DNA from: Trichostrongylus colubriformis
Taxonomy: Eukaryota > Nematoda > Chromadorea > Rhabditida > Trichostrongylidae
Assembly: GCA_963978905.1 (NCBI GenBank)
Contig: OZ022256.1
Span: forward strand, 44,068,001 to 44,132,000
DNA length: 64,000 nt
Reading direction: 5' to 3'
Each line of letters begins with the position of its first letter. Position 1 is the first letter of the stretch. This document shows, one piece after another, positions 40,360-53,848 of the stretch. Both the position numbers and the translations under genes were made by a program. A model generated the notes under the pieces. The model was given only the letters and a program-made list of their open reading frames with translations. It ran no database searches and had not been told where the DNA came from.

Positions 40360-41000
40360 ATTTATGAATCGAGATAACAACCACGAGAATGAGCAGTTTT
40401 TCGCCAACGAATACGGGCTTGCTTATTCCTGTTGCCCAAAACAGTGGAAACCTAGAGGTGATGGATTCATTGAAAGTCGCTTCAGCATCGTGTTAGATCC
40501 AGGAGCGTTTCCACCTAAAAACTGTCCAGACGCTTAAAGAAATGGTATTCCGTGGGGGCATGTTAGATGTGAGTGGTAGATGCGACAGTTTCGTAGTCCA
40601 TCTAATCATCCTTTTCAGGGCTGTTAGTGCAACATAGGGCCATGCGTTATCCTAAAGAAAGATAGGTTCATTTCCGTTAGCCAATGCGTAGCTTATGACC
40701 TACAGTTTGCGATGAATCTTACGATCTTCTCACAGTACTTCGCACCCGTGATAGTTTCGTCGGGATTCATGAGGCTGTGGTGGGTTAGAGCAGCCGTAGA
40801 CCAGCACACCGCCGCCATGATGACGAGGCTCACCCCTCGGAACTCGACTTCTGTCCTACAACTGCACAGATCATCGCCGATTGTTCCCACAGAATCCGGT
40901 TCTCATCATATATTACGATTAAGAAATGGGTCGTTTGTGAGCCGCAGAAAAAGGATGCAGGATATGGTGTGGAGCTGTCGTTTGTTCGTTTTGTTTCAGA
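40360..41000 (-). pseudogene. Decayed mariner transposase, another lineage
   Basis: Minus-strand reading gives MAAVCWSTAALTHHSLMN then DETITGAKYC, the central block of mariner transposases, followed by a stop-broken version of the HDNARPHVA catalytic motif (DNAWPYVA near 40630) and a C-terminal segment resembling RLDSFLxxKRS. Several stops and frameshifts. No inverted ends were identified. Confidence 0.7.
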
Positions 41001-42039
41001 TACTAGAAAAATCCAAAAAGCATTTTAGGGCATTAACGTCACGAAGTCGATTAGAGCGAGAAGTGAGCTATGATAGAGGCCAGCGAAGAAAAAAAACTGT
41101 TCACGAAGGAAAATTTCGGAACCGCAAAAACTTCCCAAACTGCCTATTATTGGGCTGAAGCATAATTAAATGGCTTTTTAATGCTGCATTTTTTTTTGTA
41201 ATAGAAATTGATGTTTTGATGTCTACCAAATGGGAAACAGTCCCTGATCGCGATAGTGAAAACGCTCCTGTTTAGACACGTTTCTGCTAAATTTTATTGT
41301 TGTTATTGTTAAATAAATTTGTTTGGAAAAGCCGCATAAATTGTGCACAAACCCGACAGAAACAAAAGAACGTTGTTGTGTAGGAAAGGAAAACCGATGG
41401 AGAATGCATAAACTGAATTTCTGGTGAGAATGCTATTCTCATCCAAGAAGCTTTGGGTCAACGAGAATTTACGTGAATTTCATATGGTGGAATAGTGCAA
41501 TGTTACGTCGAGACAAACGAGCCAAAAAAGCCGAGTAAACGACGATTTACGCTTCGTAGCATTCTGAAAGGTCTTGTGTGATTTTGCCGGAAAAAATTGA
41601 AACTCATCATTACGATTTAACGAGGCTAAGTTGCCTTTGATCCATGAATATTATGGAGCGAATTATTAAAGTTTGCCGAACCACCATATTTAACAACAGC
41701 TCAAGTAAGACATTTGTGTTAAGGAGTAATAGCAAAAGTTCGTGAGGAAATTACTTCGCCGTAACTGAATCAATAAGTCAAATGTAGGGCATGAAGCCTC
41801 GAAATGCCCGCTTTGCCTAATATATGTCAATATTCTAATCGAAATGTATGTCACGAGGGTTCGCGGGAGACAAGCGGCTCATACTAGTTGGTTTTCGATT
41901 GCTGCTCCATGAAAGCAGCCACTCCTGAGTTCCACAAGGTTTTTAGCATAGACAAAGATAGCCATTACATTCACTATCGGAGCCCTGACAACGCCCTGAT
42001 CCTTCAAAAAATTCAGATGTAATGTTGTTATCGAAAATA

Positions 42040-43030
42040 TCCAACTACATAAAATCTGCTATGTCTCTGTCTGTGTGTGTCCGTCTACTTTTCACGAAAT
42101 TCATATCTCGCGTCGCAGCAAAGCTAGGGCCCCGAACTTTACAAGTAATAAGGAAATGGTAAGAAAATCTCAGCCTTGCTGGACCAAAAATGATAGCTGC
42201 TGATAGAGCTGTCAAGGAGCCTAGAAAGGCGAATGTCACCAAGTTCGTTTCGCCTTTCACGATGATTCTAGAGCAGTGACACTCATAGGTGTTTAGAAGG
42301 GTGGGACGGAGACATAAATAGTGAATGATCCGAATAACGGTCGATAAGATTCGATAAGAAGCGTCAAAAAGCAAAAGTCGTCAAATCCATTTCGCCTTTC
42401 GGGTTGATCCTAGAGTATCGACCCTAATAAGTGTTTAGCATGGTTGGACGGGGACAATAATGGTGGGTGATCCGAATTGATAACGGTTGATAAGACTCGA
42501 TAAGGAGCGTCAAAAGAAAAAAAATGTCTCCAAGCCCTTTCGCTTTTCCACCTGGTAGTGTAATGTCCACATTCGCAGTAATGCAGGATTCGCGGACCTT
42601 AATGGTGACTTATCCGAACTGATAACGACTGACAGGGATTAATGAGAGCCGTTACGAAGTGGATGAGATAAACCTGGTACACCGCTCACTCTATTACACG
42701 ACCGCTACAGTAGAAGCATCTAGCTCAGCGCCATTACGGGCGCATATTTTGTTCATGTTCCGATATCGGTTGGCGATGCGTGGACCGCTAAATTGCTTAT
42801 CGTTCTGAATAATGGTGATGGCAAAGTAAATTATTCGTTTTCTCAGGCGGTACCAGCCACAATACTGGGTTCCAACCGTAGAATATGTAGAATTCCAAAT
42901 AGTGGTGCATGTTTGCAAAACGATAAGTATCAGCAGGCATATGGATCCATCAACATGTAGGAATTAGATGCTCAGCAAGTGTATAAATTATTATCAATCG
43001 ATGCAATCGAACACAGCCATCGATCCCTGA
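42040..43030 (-). repeat. Repeat family C, inverted copy
   Basis: Read on the minus strand this matches the copies at 52300 and 54880: CTTGCTGAGCATCTAATTCC near 42970, ATGAACAAAATATG near 42750, about three units of the ~145-bp internal tandem repeat (42190-42660), and the end motif GAGATATGAATTTCGTG near 42110 with an ACACACAGACAGAGACAT tail. No coding capacity. Confidence 0.75.
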
Positions 43031-43310
43031 GCTATCTAGACTCCCAAAAATGACCACTTCAGCCAAAGTGTCAAATGATTAGCGGATAAACACATTTTAT
43101 TCTGACCCACTTACCTACATGGTCGTCGATATCATTGTACAAGAGGTATCGAACGTGAATCATTTAAACCGCCGAAAAGTGATGGCCTCCTTCAGTGGTA
43201 CGACATGCAGTAAAAAGTGACCAAATTATCGCACCCAATAGCTTAAGCTCTTGCCACTTAGCAAGTGAATATACATTGTACTTCGATAGCAGTAGCAGCG
43301 GGATAGGGTC

Positions 43311-43527
43311 AAATCAAGTCCGAGGGGAGACGCAATTTTGCGTCGACGTCGAAACCCCTGTCCTTCCCTAGGCTTAGGCTAAAATTGATATCTCCTTCTT
43401 CTACATAAAAAAAGCATATGTCAAAGCATAGGTCTCACCAGCTGTAGCCTAAGCCTAGGGAGGGAAAGAAGCTTTGACGTGGGTGAAACGTCGACGCAAA
43501 GTTGCGTCTCCCCGACTTGATTTGACC
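43311..43527. mobile_element. ~217-bp inverted-repeat element
   Basis: GGTCAAATCAAGTC at 43311 and its complement at 43527 begin arms of about 80 bp that also share GGGGAGACGCAA, TTTGCGTCGACGT and CCTAGGCTTAGGCTA. Likely a MITE; the CTAGGCTTAGG inner motif recurs in the SINE-like repeat. No target duplication was defined. Confidence 0.75.
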
Positions 43528-44779
43528 AGCGGGATATACTACGAAATCACGTATGATTCCAAATAGCGATAGTTATTTGTAGATACCAGTTCAGCTAGCG
43601 CTCAGTACTGCGCTTATCACAATGTGAACTGTGTGATACGGACTTCTTCGACATCGATTGCTCAGTTTTCTCAATTCTCATTCATTTATCATTATTTGAT
43701 CATTTCTCATTATATGACCCTATTGTGTTATTGCGCAGTACTGTGCTATAGCCCAATTGGTAATTTTGAAAGGAAAATTACCTTCCGCTACGCAGTTCAG
43801 ACCTGGTGCACGACAAATAAGCCAACAATATTCTTAGTACAGAATAGTCAGTTTCGCAACTACGAATAAAATAAGGATGAACTCCGTGGACACCAGTTAG
43901 GTATGCATTCCTTCGAGAGGACGGCATGGAGAGCAAGCCAAAGAAAGTGAATAAGCAAGGGCTTATCTGCCCATATAGTAAAGTTCAACAATTTACCAGA
44001 TGGTTGACATAAGCTGAAATTAACAGAACTTTGCAAAGATTTTTACTACTTTATTGAGCTATAATAAGGGGAATTCCTAGGCTCCGAATATTTGGAACCA
44101 GGTTTCCTCTTGATACACAGAAAAAAAACGCTATCATCCGTTGTTGCAGGAAAGTCCGACAACTGACATTATGCGCGTAATTGTATTAATGCGTTCATAA
44201 CAAGAAAGCATGGGCGAAAGTGAGAAATTTGAAAAACGTCACTGCACCAAGATAACGTGAGCGATAGTTTAAACACAGCGCCTGCAAAATGAGCAACGAA
44301 ATAATCGCAAACAACCCATGATTGGTCGACCGAATTCACGCACATAAGTTTCGCTACAAAAACTGACGAATATGATTAACGCCAATCCACGTGAGAGAAG
44401 ATGCGTGACTTTTTCAAAACAAAATTAGAAGATCGATATGAATAATATCGGCCGAATCAGGGATGGCAACGAATCCATGCAAGTTCTAATTAATATTGTG
44501 AATTCATCTCTTGTAGACTCGGAGTACGCGTTTCACCACCTGGCGATTTCACTACACAGTAACGAAAATCTTTCCTTAGAAACCATGTCACAGTGATCCT
44601 GACGTGAAGTAAAATGTGTTCATCCGCAGAGCCTCACCGCCGCACCACATTCGGCGACTATTTTCAGGTACTGCCCACAAGTTTTTCAAGCTGAACGAGG
44701 GGATGAGGTTGGTGGAGGGGATCTAACCTATTATTACTCCATTGTTAGGGGAGCCACTCGGGAAAAGTACAAGTCGCGA

Positions 44780-45090
44780 ACAATTTCTCCTTATAGGCGC
44801 CCTCAAGGTTATTTTATGCCTAGATACAGCTAATGAGAGATCGATGAATTATTCTTCTTTCAGTATATTACGAACAATTGGTTTCAATTAAATAAACAAC
44901 CATTTACGCGTATTCGCCTAAGTCAGGGAAGGGACCTCCTCCCCCAAGGCTTAGCCTAACATAGCATCGAAAAAGGCACGAATTTGCTTCAACAGCATCG
45001 TTTATATGCAGAATTCGAACCCGAATCGGCTAGCGCTATGACTTCTCTGCGTTCTAGCCACAGCGTTAGAGACGCAGAGCACAGTGCGCC
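44780..45090 (-). mobile_element. tRNA-derived SINE-like repeat, copy 2 (inverted)
   Basis: On the minus strand this follows the copy at 16700-17035 throughout: the GACGCAGAG region, the tRNA-like head with GGGTTCGAATTCTGCAT, GCACGAATTTGC-type spacer, GGCTTAGCCTA and TGCCTAGATACAGCTAA in complement. Divergence is substantial. Confidence 0.6.
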
Positions 45091-48000
45091 GGCCACAAGA
45101 CGGATTCCGGGCTTCACGGAAAAACTCACCGGTGTGCCCATGCGTCGCCACCGCGCGGCGCGACGGTGAACGATGGCCTGCGCGCGGGTGTGTACCCTTA
45201 TGACAGGATTTCGCACGACGATGAGCGGCGTGCGACGCAGTAAGTGCGAGCTATGCGCGTCGCGATAGTTGGGTCTTGGCACGATTAAACGGTAATACTA
45301 GAGGAGCTACGCAGTTGACTTCTAATCGCTTCGGGAACCAACAGAATGGCGCCTTTAGCTCGGCATTGTTTCGCTTGCGACATGCCGCGGTGCGGAATCC
45401 TGACATGAAGGTACACCCCTGCCCTCCTATTGCACTTCAATGAGGGTAACCTTGTTGGTACTTAGCTAATACACTGGGGCGGCACATAATGCTGCTGCAA
45501 GCTTTGCTGCTTTAACAAAAATACGACAGCTGGGAGAGCTGACCTTTTCCGGTGTGACTACCTTGTCCAGCCGCATGGTTTCACCTTAGCCCAATGATTT
45601 AGAAGTTTCAGGAAACTACGTAGGCTCGTCCGATGTATAACCATGCGGGAAAAGACAGAGTAGAAAAGTACCATCGCCAGGTGTGCGCTGATTCCTCACA
45701 ACCTGCTTCTGGCGGGGGCGGTGCATAAACTGTACGGCAGACCGGGAGGTCGAAGCCTTATACCTTCTCCTGTAACGTGCACAATAAAGGCGTTCCACCT
45801 GCTGTGTTCTGTGCAACTCTGCTATATTTCTCTTATTCGATAAAATACCACTGAACCACCGTATCACGGTAAAAAGAAGTAAATCAACCTTTACAGTCTC
45901 TAGCGCCCACAAAAAGTGCCAGCTATCTTGACTTTGGTGAAGTGACAGCAAGGTTATTATATTGAAGCACAATGTTTGTAGCGCAGGCTATCGCACACCG
46001 TCGCGTCGCGCGGTGACTGTGGCATCACCAGCACGCGCCGCATGCGCGCGCCGCTGAGTTTTCCCCTCCCCCGGATTCCGCAAGCAGTAAATTTGTTAAC
46101 ACCGTGGCTCTGTCTAAAGGACCCAATGCGTCCTTCTCAAACACGGTGATGTTGGGATTATCGAAGATCCGAGGTTTTTGAGGCATTGCTGGCGGTAATG
46201 TGACTTCCCTTATTTAAATGGACCAGATTGGCCGAAATGCTGTGAGACAAATAAGGATTCCATTTAAATAATTCAAGCTGTTAAATAGTTGTTCGATTAG
46301 AACAATCTATAGGTGAAGAAAAGAACTTATCAAGTCCGGTAGCTAGAAATTTTATACGTCTTTGGTATAAATCATGGAGCTGATCTAGCTGGGCACTTTT
46401 TTGCGCGCTGCCTTCCCTCACATGATACCATCCTGGTTACTACTTTGCAAACTAAAGTGTGCATTTTCACCTTAGCCTTATTCAAGAGGGCGAGGTGGGG
46501 TAGGAGATTTCGCGTCAACTAAGGCTTAGGGAAAAGCCTGGACGGAGCTGCGCTGGACGCCGATCACAGTAGGAATCTCCAACCAACTACATTAACACTC
46601 AAATCAGATTTATTTATGGCGCGCCGTAGCAGTTTAGCAGTTTTGAGGTGCTTGTACAGTTTGGGGAGACACTCATTTTTGCGCTGTATTCTCTAACCGG
46701 ATCTCATCCTATCCATAAAGTGTAGACGCAAGTGAAGGCCTCGGTGCTAAGGCCGCTTCCATACTTTGCGCACCGACGCCGTCACGCGCGTGACAGCGTC
46801 GGTGCGCGAAGTATGGAAGCGGCCTAATGTAGAGAAGAGGGGGAAACACTCCATGTGCTCGGCGTTTAACGCTATATTGTCCATGTCTCTTGCCTGAACC
46901 TTAGTTGTGAACCCTTTTCCTAAATCAAAGCTTGGGAAAAAATATACACATAATCGTTCAAATGATTCTGATCCAGATGATTGTAGGATGGTATCATGAG
47001 AAAAGGCGGTGGCGCAAAAGTATGTGGTGCCTCACATTAACACCTATGTTTTTGCGTGAGCTCTATTGTACGAAGCTCTCTTCTCCTAAAACCCAGGCAG
47101 AAGTAGCGCCGGAAGCCAAGCAGATTGTTGTACTCCTTCCCTAGAGCAACATTGGCAACCGTTTCGCCGTTAATTATAGTTAGAAGAACTTGAAAAAAAG
47201 TTACATCACCAAATGACGCCGATACTCACATACCGTTTACCGGTACTTGGACCATTCTAACCTGAGGGAAGTTTGAGCATAGACACTCTCTTCCTAAATT
47301 TACGGTTGGGTAGATTATCGCCAGCAACGATTGCCTCGAAAACCTCGTGTCTTCGACAATACCAATTTTTACCGTGTTGAAAGGACCGCGCTGGTTTCAA
47401 GATCTTTATTTGAACTAGGTTATAAAGTAACAAATTTATGACCCGCGGAATCTGTCTTGTGCTCTGCCCTCTAACGCAAGTAGCACCAATGAAATGTAGT
47501 GCTGTTGTTGTCTGTGAGGCTATTGAAAGGATTTTAATAAAGTTTCTGATGAAGTTCTAGTACCTTGTTGTTATTTTTGTCAGTTTTTTTTCGAAAAGTA
47601 CGTAAATGGAAGTGTGATGTTGCTTTTTGCTGAATGGAGGTTCTGAAGGAATTTGGTCATCTATTAACTCAGTTTAAATTTCGAGATTTCAAAGGCGTTT
47701 CAGAAAAGTTACTATGAAACTCCATTGCTGTTTTTGCCGAGGTTTCCCTTCACCGAGGCTTCAGAGAAAAAAGCTAGGCAAAGTTAGCTTCGAACGCCAA
47801 TCACACGGGAGTGGCCCTCCATCTACATTGGCCCCCTATTTTTGCCTAAGCCTCACTTTTGCAGGACCTCTACCTCCATCATTCACGGCTTAGGTAAAGA
47901 TATCATTTGAGTACAGAAAGTGATGATTGTAGGGCGGTAATAGGAGAGCAACAGCAGCGCGAAAATGAGTACCCCCAACTCCGGACGTCTCTTTTGAATG

Positions 48001-50260
48001 CTTCGTTGTGCACTCAAAGGTCTTGCTGCCATTGCCTCGAAACCGTCTATAATAGTCAGTTTGTATACTCAAGGTTATAATTTCACCTAAGTCTTATTCA
48101 ACGGGTAGCAATCTCTCACTAAATTAATGGGCTAAAAACCTAGGCAAAAATAGCGCCGTTATAGTAGAGTGGTTCTGCTACATACGCACCTAGTACCTAC
48201 TGCTCTACTGCTGTGTCTATGCTGAACCTGTTTCAACAACTTCATTCACTTTACAAAACCCGAATAATACGTGGGCAATTACGGAAAAAGTGATGCCTTG
48301 TATTTTGTGCAACCGCCGCCCTCCAAGCCGCTTCCCGTAGGACGGGAGATGTGGGGTGGTCACCGCACAAGGCCGAAGGCACGGCGACGCGGTTGCGTCG
48401 CGTCCCGCTGACCCAGGTATTCTTGGAGGAATACCCCCATTACAGTTTTTCGTCTTGTTGACAGGTTGTGTCGCAATTTTGGTGTAAAGGCGTGTTGTTT
48501 GTAAAGTATTTACAGCGATCTGTAATATCATGTGCTATCCCAGTTGTGATCTTCCAGCTCTACTCCCTTGTTGTTGCGTGAAAGACAAAACGTAGGTTTC
48601 ACCGCAGAGTCTCGGAGATGAAAGTCGCTGAATGTGGTCTGGTCCGCAAAGTTTCTGCGGGGGAACGTGTTTTATACCACGTCAGGATTCCTGTAGCAGT
48701 GGTTTCTGAATGCTGAGGTTCTGTTTCTGGTCTCGCACCACAGGCCGCGATTCTACAGGTGCAAAGCCTTTTTCTCTGCATTTGAAGAATAGGTAATCAA
48801 CTAAGATTACACAGCCATGACATGAACTTACATTTAACACTACGGTGGAGACCTTGTTATCATAATATACCCTTTTGCGCTTTTTCTCCAGCTCTTACCA
48901 AATACCACTTTCATTGTTCCCGGGTACAACCCAAAAGAATCCATGCACGGTAAAAACTACAATGGTGCTATGAAAAGAATATATTGCGTCAGTAAAAGTG
49001 GACGAAGACATGTATTCCACATACTGGTCGATTGCCTTTTGTATACCAGCACCTTTATGCACTAGTGCAATAATGATACTAGCTGAAATCTGGATGGCAT
49101 TAGACACGTAGTTTCATAACTAAACGGTTTGCAGTGTGGAAGGTTTCTATAATGGAGAGGGTATCAAGGTGTGGATTTTCGGTGCTAAGAAGAAAAAGAA
49201 GGCGCGACATAATGTCCTCCGTCGTTGCAATCATAACGAGGAGATTGAATGGTAATCGAAGTGTTGAAAAAAAATGGGAAAACTTAGAGTGATTTTGGAT
49301 ATCGCAAAAATTCCATTTCGCGAAGTTTGCATCGGTCTTCGTGTATTATCCTGATCACAGTAGCCGAAGCGTTGTTCAAACATTCGAAACAAAGCCATAG
49401 CATATGGTCATGGAGTTTTGTAGCTGGTGCAACTTTCTCTCCTACGAAGAGTTCGGTAAGGACGGGACCTCAGCTTAAAGCGGTTAGCGTCGCGGCCAGA
49501 AGGATTCCCATCCCAGTTTTTCGTTTGATATTGGCCCAGTCGTGTGGCCGTTTTCGTGTCGCATTTTTCTTATTCGGGAGGCATTCTATTCTGGGCTCGT
49601 TACTAATAAGTTTGCATTACTCCAGATGTATATTATTCAGATTTAATTGGCCAACAAAAGATTTTGCAACCCTGTTCTCATCTCGCAACTCGCGTCATTT
49701 TCCTTTCCTCACCTTGCAGAGATTATAAAGCCACGATTTTCGCAGTAAAGCATATTAAAAAACTACCTTGAAGCTGTCATTACGCGCAGTGGATCAAGCA
49801 ACCACCACGATCAGCAATTAGGCTCAAGTAGCATTTAATAGGTGAAGGCATTTTTCTGTACAGGCGAGCAAGTTCTTGTCTGATCCTTATCCTGTCTCAT
49901 TATCTTCCTAGCTTCAGGCTTATAATAGTCCTCGCTGCATATTATTTTCTTCTCTAACAGCAGTAATTTATTACAAGCGCAACCATTCGCGTCACAGTTC
50001 ACAATAGAATGTGAGAAAGATTCTTGGATTAGAGCACTCTTTATTGATTGGATAGTACCAGCTTCATTATCGAAACCGTCCGATTATAGGACGATCATAA
50101 GAAGGACAGTCATCTTTCATATTAATTAGTCTTCAGTTTCACCACACTACACAAATTTACTCAGAGAGGGGTCCCGCAATTCGTTTACTTCCCCCTGCAT
50201 CTAATTTGTCAATCATTCCACCCAAGATGGCATCCAATCCAAATCCAAGTTCCTGCACTT
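45091..50260. other. Gene-poor repeat-rich stretch
   Basis: Apart from the MITE at 46751 I see no supported gene. Recurrent CCTAAGCC/GGCTTAGG motifs (46461-46535, 47836-47895, 48085) suggest fragments of the SINE-like family. Open frames such as 45616-45972 minus, 48895-49107 minus and 49327-49728 plus have no recognised domain; the first two lack a credible start. Confidence 0.4.
46751..46824. mobile_element. 74-bp palindromic MITE (GGCCGC family), second copy
   Basis: Same length and layout as 8551-8624, flanked by TAA on both sides (46748-46750 and 46825-46827). It differs from that copy by a symmetrical change (TTCCATA paired with TATGGAA instead of TTTCATA/TATGAAA) plus two unpaired changes in the right half. 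Confidence 0.85.
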
Positions 50261-50269
50261 AGCCGGAGG

Positions 50270-51190
50270 AGGTCATAATGACCAAAAAAGAGTACGACGC
50301 CATCATGGCTTGAGCTAACGCGCAAGTTGTTTGATCTACCAATACTCCGATTCAAGGACCGAATACGAAGCAATTACAGGAAGCCTGGGGTACCGAGCTT
50401 TGGACAGCGATGGCGTTTACGGACCTCAATTACACCACAACACCTGCTGCTTTGGGAGCAGCTTCAGCGGCGACGGCACCTAATGCGACTCTAACACCAG
50501 TTCTTCGACCGACAACACCATCCCCGCCGCACCGGCGCTTACGAAGATGGCGTTTCGGAAACAATTGTCTTCAATGCTAGCATACTTAGGTTGATCACGC
50601 CCGTTGTTAACACGGTGCCAGACCTTTTCGGTTTGACGGAACTCACTGAGGCGATAGCAGTCTTTACTCAAAGAAACGAGCTGCTCATAGTGGCGCATAA
50701 GGACCCCCTGCGTGTGGGAGTTCTTCGATCAGACAGCATGGTCCAGCAATATGAGGTTTTCAACCCGATACTGGTCGCGTTCCTGAAGAATAAGAAGAAA
50801 TGGAGAAAAAGGAGCTCATTAAGAGGACGACGGGAACTGTAGAATGGAGACGTCTTCATCCTTACGCGAGGTTCTTTCAGCACATTGGGGCAGGAGGAGC
50901 AACTTAGCCTCGCCCTTCCGAACAACCCCTTTCTCCCCAGCGGCGACAGGCCTAGCCACAACACCAACCAGGCTTACCCAACTCCTTCTTATGAGTCCGT
51001 CGCTCAACGGATCGACACGACCAGACCCATCTGCTTCGACTGCGGAGAGTTGGGCATCTTCGCATCCAATGCAAAGCCAAATACGACGTTTATGAAGAAA
51101 GTATCCATCGCAGCACCCAGTTCTGGATGGACCTTGACCTTTCCGATCTCACGCGATCGATTCTTCTCCAATTATTTTACTCAGCCGTGA
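50270..51190 (+). pseudogene. Gag-like remnant of an LTR-type retroelement
   Basis: The region carries low-complexity Ala/Thr/Pro-rich coding in several frames and ends in a CCHC zinc-knuckle pattern: Cys codons at 51032 and 51041, His at 51055, Cys at 51070. The spacing fits CX2CX4HX4C except that one nucleotide is missing between the second Cys and His, so the knuckle is split by a frameshift. No protease, integrase or polymerase and no LTRs were seen nearby. An isolated, dead gag fragment is the best reading. Confidence 0.55.
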
Positions 51191-51768
51191 CTTCATGGAG
51201 TTCAATCGGAAACATAATGCAAATGTAACACTTTGCCGCGATCTGCTACACAAGAAGGTGGTGTGGAGAATTTGAGGTAAGTATCAGAAGCGCAACAAGT
51301 ATGAGCAATAAAGGAAGTGCACTGTAGTCTGTATATGGGAAAAAAGATTAAGCAGTGCTGTCTAGAAAATCGAAAGCCTGTCTTGAGATAGTCGTGAAAA
51401 CGGTTACTTATCAGCAAGAAGCAGCCAGATGTCCGAGCCATTTGTAAGTTCATTTATTATTTTATTATATGGTTGACTGTTACTGGAGCAAAAAAAAACA
51501 GGAATAATAATCGACATTTTGACGGTAGAGGTATTATGGTGATATTCCGATTGGAGTGGACTCCCAACAAGGAGCTGTTACGACCACGAACTGAGAGAAT
51601 ATGAAGTGAATTCTGAAAGGAAGATCATGTCAACTAATGGGATAAAAATAAAACATAAAGGACGGCAAGCTTGTATGGAGTACCATTGCTGTGGAATTGC
51701 TGATTAGAATAGATGATTCGAATCCAGTTGTGAAAAGCTCCGCGACCAAGTGATTAAAATATATTATA

Positions 51769-52033
51769 CCAGTTGGCTGGCGCACACTGCTGCGCGCGAT
51801 TTATGTCGATGACATCCAAAATGGGTTCGATGCAAAGCGAGTGAAGTATATTAATACCGAAATGCTTTTTTATCACGCCACCTTCTGTGCTTTTTTTCCA
51901 ATTCAATAGCTTAGCTGAAAGCAGAGGAAAGGATTACCAATTAATTCCATACACAACTGTGGTTGTGCCGATCAAACCTATTTTGCACAACATAGCCATG
52001 AATCGCGCGCAGTAGTGTGCGCCCGCCAACTGG
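51769..52033. mobile_element. 265-bp MITE with CCAGTTGGC ends, copy 1
   Basis: Arms start CCAGTTGGCTGGCGCACACT and the complement of ...GTGCGCCCGCCAACTGG, about 60 bp each, flanked by TA (51767-51768 and 52034-52035), implying a Tc1/mariner-type insertion. A partial arm follows at about 52163-52250 and a related element lies at 54614. Confidence 0.8.
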
Positions 52034-52299
52034 TACTTCATATTTCTTGTACACATATCCTGCCAACGATTTTTTAGGATGAAGGGGCTTTTCAGCAGGA
52101 AAACCGGCAAGACGGTGGTTGTTGCTGTTATTTGCTTTCTGGTCGGCTGCAGTTTACAGGACACCAACTGGCGGGCGCACACCACTCTGCGCGATTCATG
52201 GCGATGTTGTGCAAAATGGGTTTGATCGGCACGACCACAGTTGTATACGGAATTAAGTGGAAAAAACCTTTCCTCTGCTTTCAGCTAGGCTGCTTAGGT

Positions 52300-53600
52300 C
52301 ATCATTGGGGGTTTGGATAGTTTGAGCATCTAATCCAACCACATTGATGGCAGATCCATGTCCCGATTATCGATGTTTATCGTTTTGGTGAACATGCTTC
52401 ACTACTTAGAATTTCACATAGTCTAGCGATCGATACCCAGTGCTGCTGCCAGTATCGCATTGGAAAATCATTCCAAATGAACCGCTTGCTTTGCTATCAC
52501 AACTATAGGTTGTATCATGATTATCAATGTAGATCGCAGTATCAAGAGAAATGCCATTTTTTGGAACGCAAGGCAATTTAGCGGTCGTTATATCGGCCAG
52601 TGGTATAAGAACATGAACAAAATATGTTCACCCGATGCCACTGAGCATCAGACGCTTTTGCTAAAGCGGTCGTATAGTAGTAGCAAGCGATGTGAAGGAT
52701 TTCATCCCATCCAATTCTTAAGGTTTCTTATCAGCCATTGTTGGCAGTTATCAGTGTTCCTGAGGCTCCCTACCCAACAATACTAATGTCCCCGTACCCT
52801 ACAATACGAAAATGAATATTCCACTGTTAGCCGCTGAAGCGAACCGGCCTTGGTCTTTTCTCTTCTCACGCTCCTCATCGAAACTTATCAACCATTATTA
52901 ATTTGGATCACTCATCATTGATGTGCCCGTCCCACCCTGCTGCACAGCTATGAGTGTTAGGGTTATGGGATTGACGCGATGGCGAAACGGATATGACAAC
53001 ATTTGCCTTCTCGTGCTCCTTATCAAATTTTATCAATCATTATCAATTTGGATCACCCCCATTAATGTTCCTGGCCCACCCTGCTAAACACCCATGGGTG
53101 TCAGCGCTCTTGGATCAACGCGAAAGGCGAAACGAATTAGACGACATTTGCCTTCTCATGTTCCTTATGAAATCTTATCGAACGTTATCAAGCTGGATCG
53201 CCTACAATCATTGTCCCCGTCGCACTCCGCAAAACACCTGCTAGTATGAGCGCTCCAGGATCAATGCGAAAAGCGAACGGATTCGACGACTCTAGACTTT
53301 TTACGCTCCTTATCGAATCTTATCAACCGTTATCAATGCGAGTCACCCGTCCCTGGCCCACTCTGCTAAACACCTGTGAGTGTCAACACTCACGGATCAA
53401 CGCTAAAGGCAAAACGGATTCGGCGACATTTGTCTTCCGAAGCTCTTTATCTGCCCTTATCAGATGCTATCACTTTCGGTCCACCGCCATTAGTGTCCCC
53501 TTGCCACCCCCTAAATCACTTGTGAAATTCATGGTCCCAGCTTGACTGCAACGCGAGATATGAATTTGGTGACAGACAATCGGACAAACACGCCCACAGA
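52300..53600 (+). repeat. Repeat family C, direct copy 1, with ~145-bp internal tandem repeat
   Basis: Leads with CATTGATGGCAGATCCAT and TAGCGATCGATACCCAGTGC, then five units of about 145 bp (phased by the CTTCTCACGCTCCT motif at ~52865, 53010, 53155, 53300 and a diverged fifth), and ends with GAGATATGAATTTGGTGACAGACA. The tandem units contain TTATCAACCATTATCAATTTGGATCAC-like sequence. Noncoding; probably a nonautonomous transposon. Confidence 0.75.
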
Positions 53601-53814
53601 CATGACACAGAGACTGCTGTAATCGAATCACTTTTGCACGTGCGGTTAGTCTTCACAATGCCAGCACGTACAATCTACAAAAGAATTTGCCTGAGCTGAC
53701 AAAATGGCCTCAAAAATTTAGCATTTAAATAGATTTGACCTTATCGTACTGGACTTTTTTCGCTTGCTTAAACAATGGTGGCATCAACGGTTGAAAAAAA
53801 TTGCTGCTAAAAAC

Positions 53815-53820
53815 TTTATT
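53815..53820 (-). terminator. Poly(A) signal of the ShK peptide gene
   Basis: AATAAA on the minus strand about 30 nt after the stop of the ShK-domain gene. Confidence 0.6.
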
Positions 53821-53848
53821 AGTGTGAAGATCTCCGCTCCTTCTTTTA

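Noticed and set aside
44604..44661. Possible 5-prime exon (MCSSAEPHRRTTFGDYFQ then a GTACTG donor)
   Set aside because: No partner exon in phase was found within several kilobases.
52850..53560. Regularly spaced repeats reminiscent of an array such as CRISPR
   Set aside because: The whole ~145-bp unit repeats, with no distinction between repeat and spacer; this is a eukaryotic tandem repeat.
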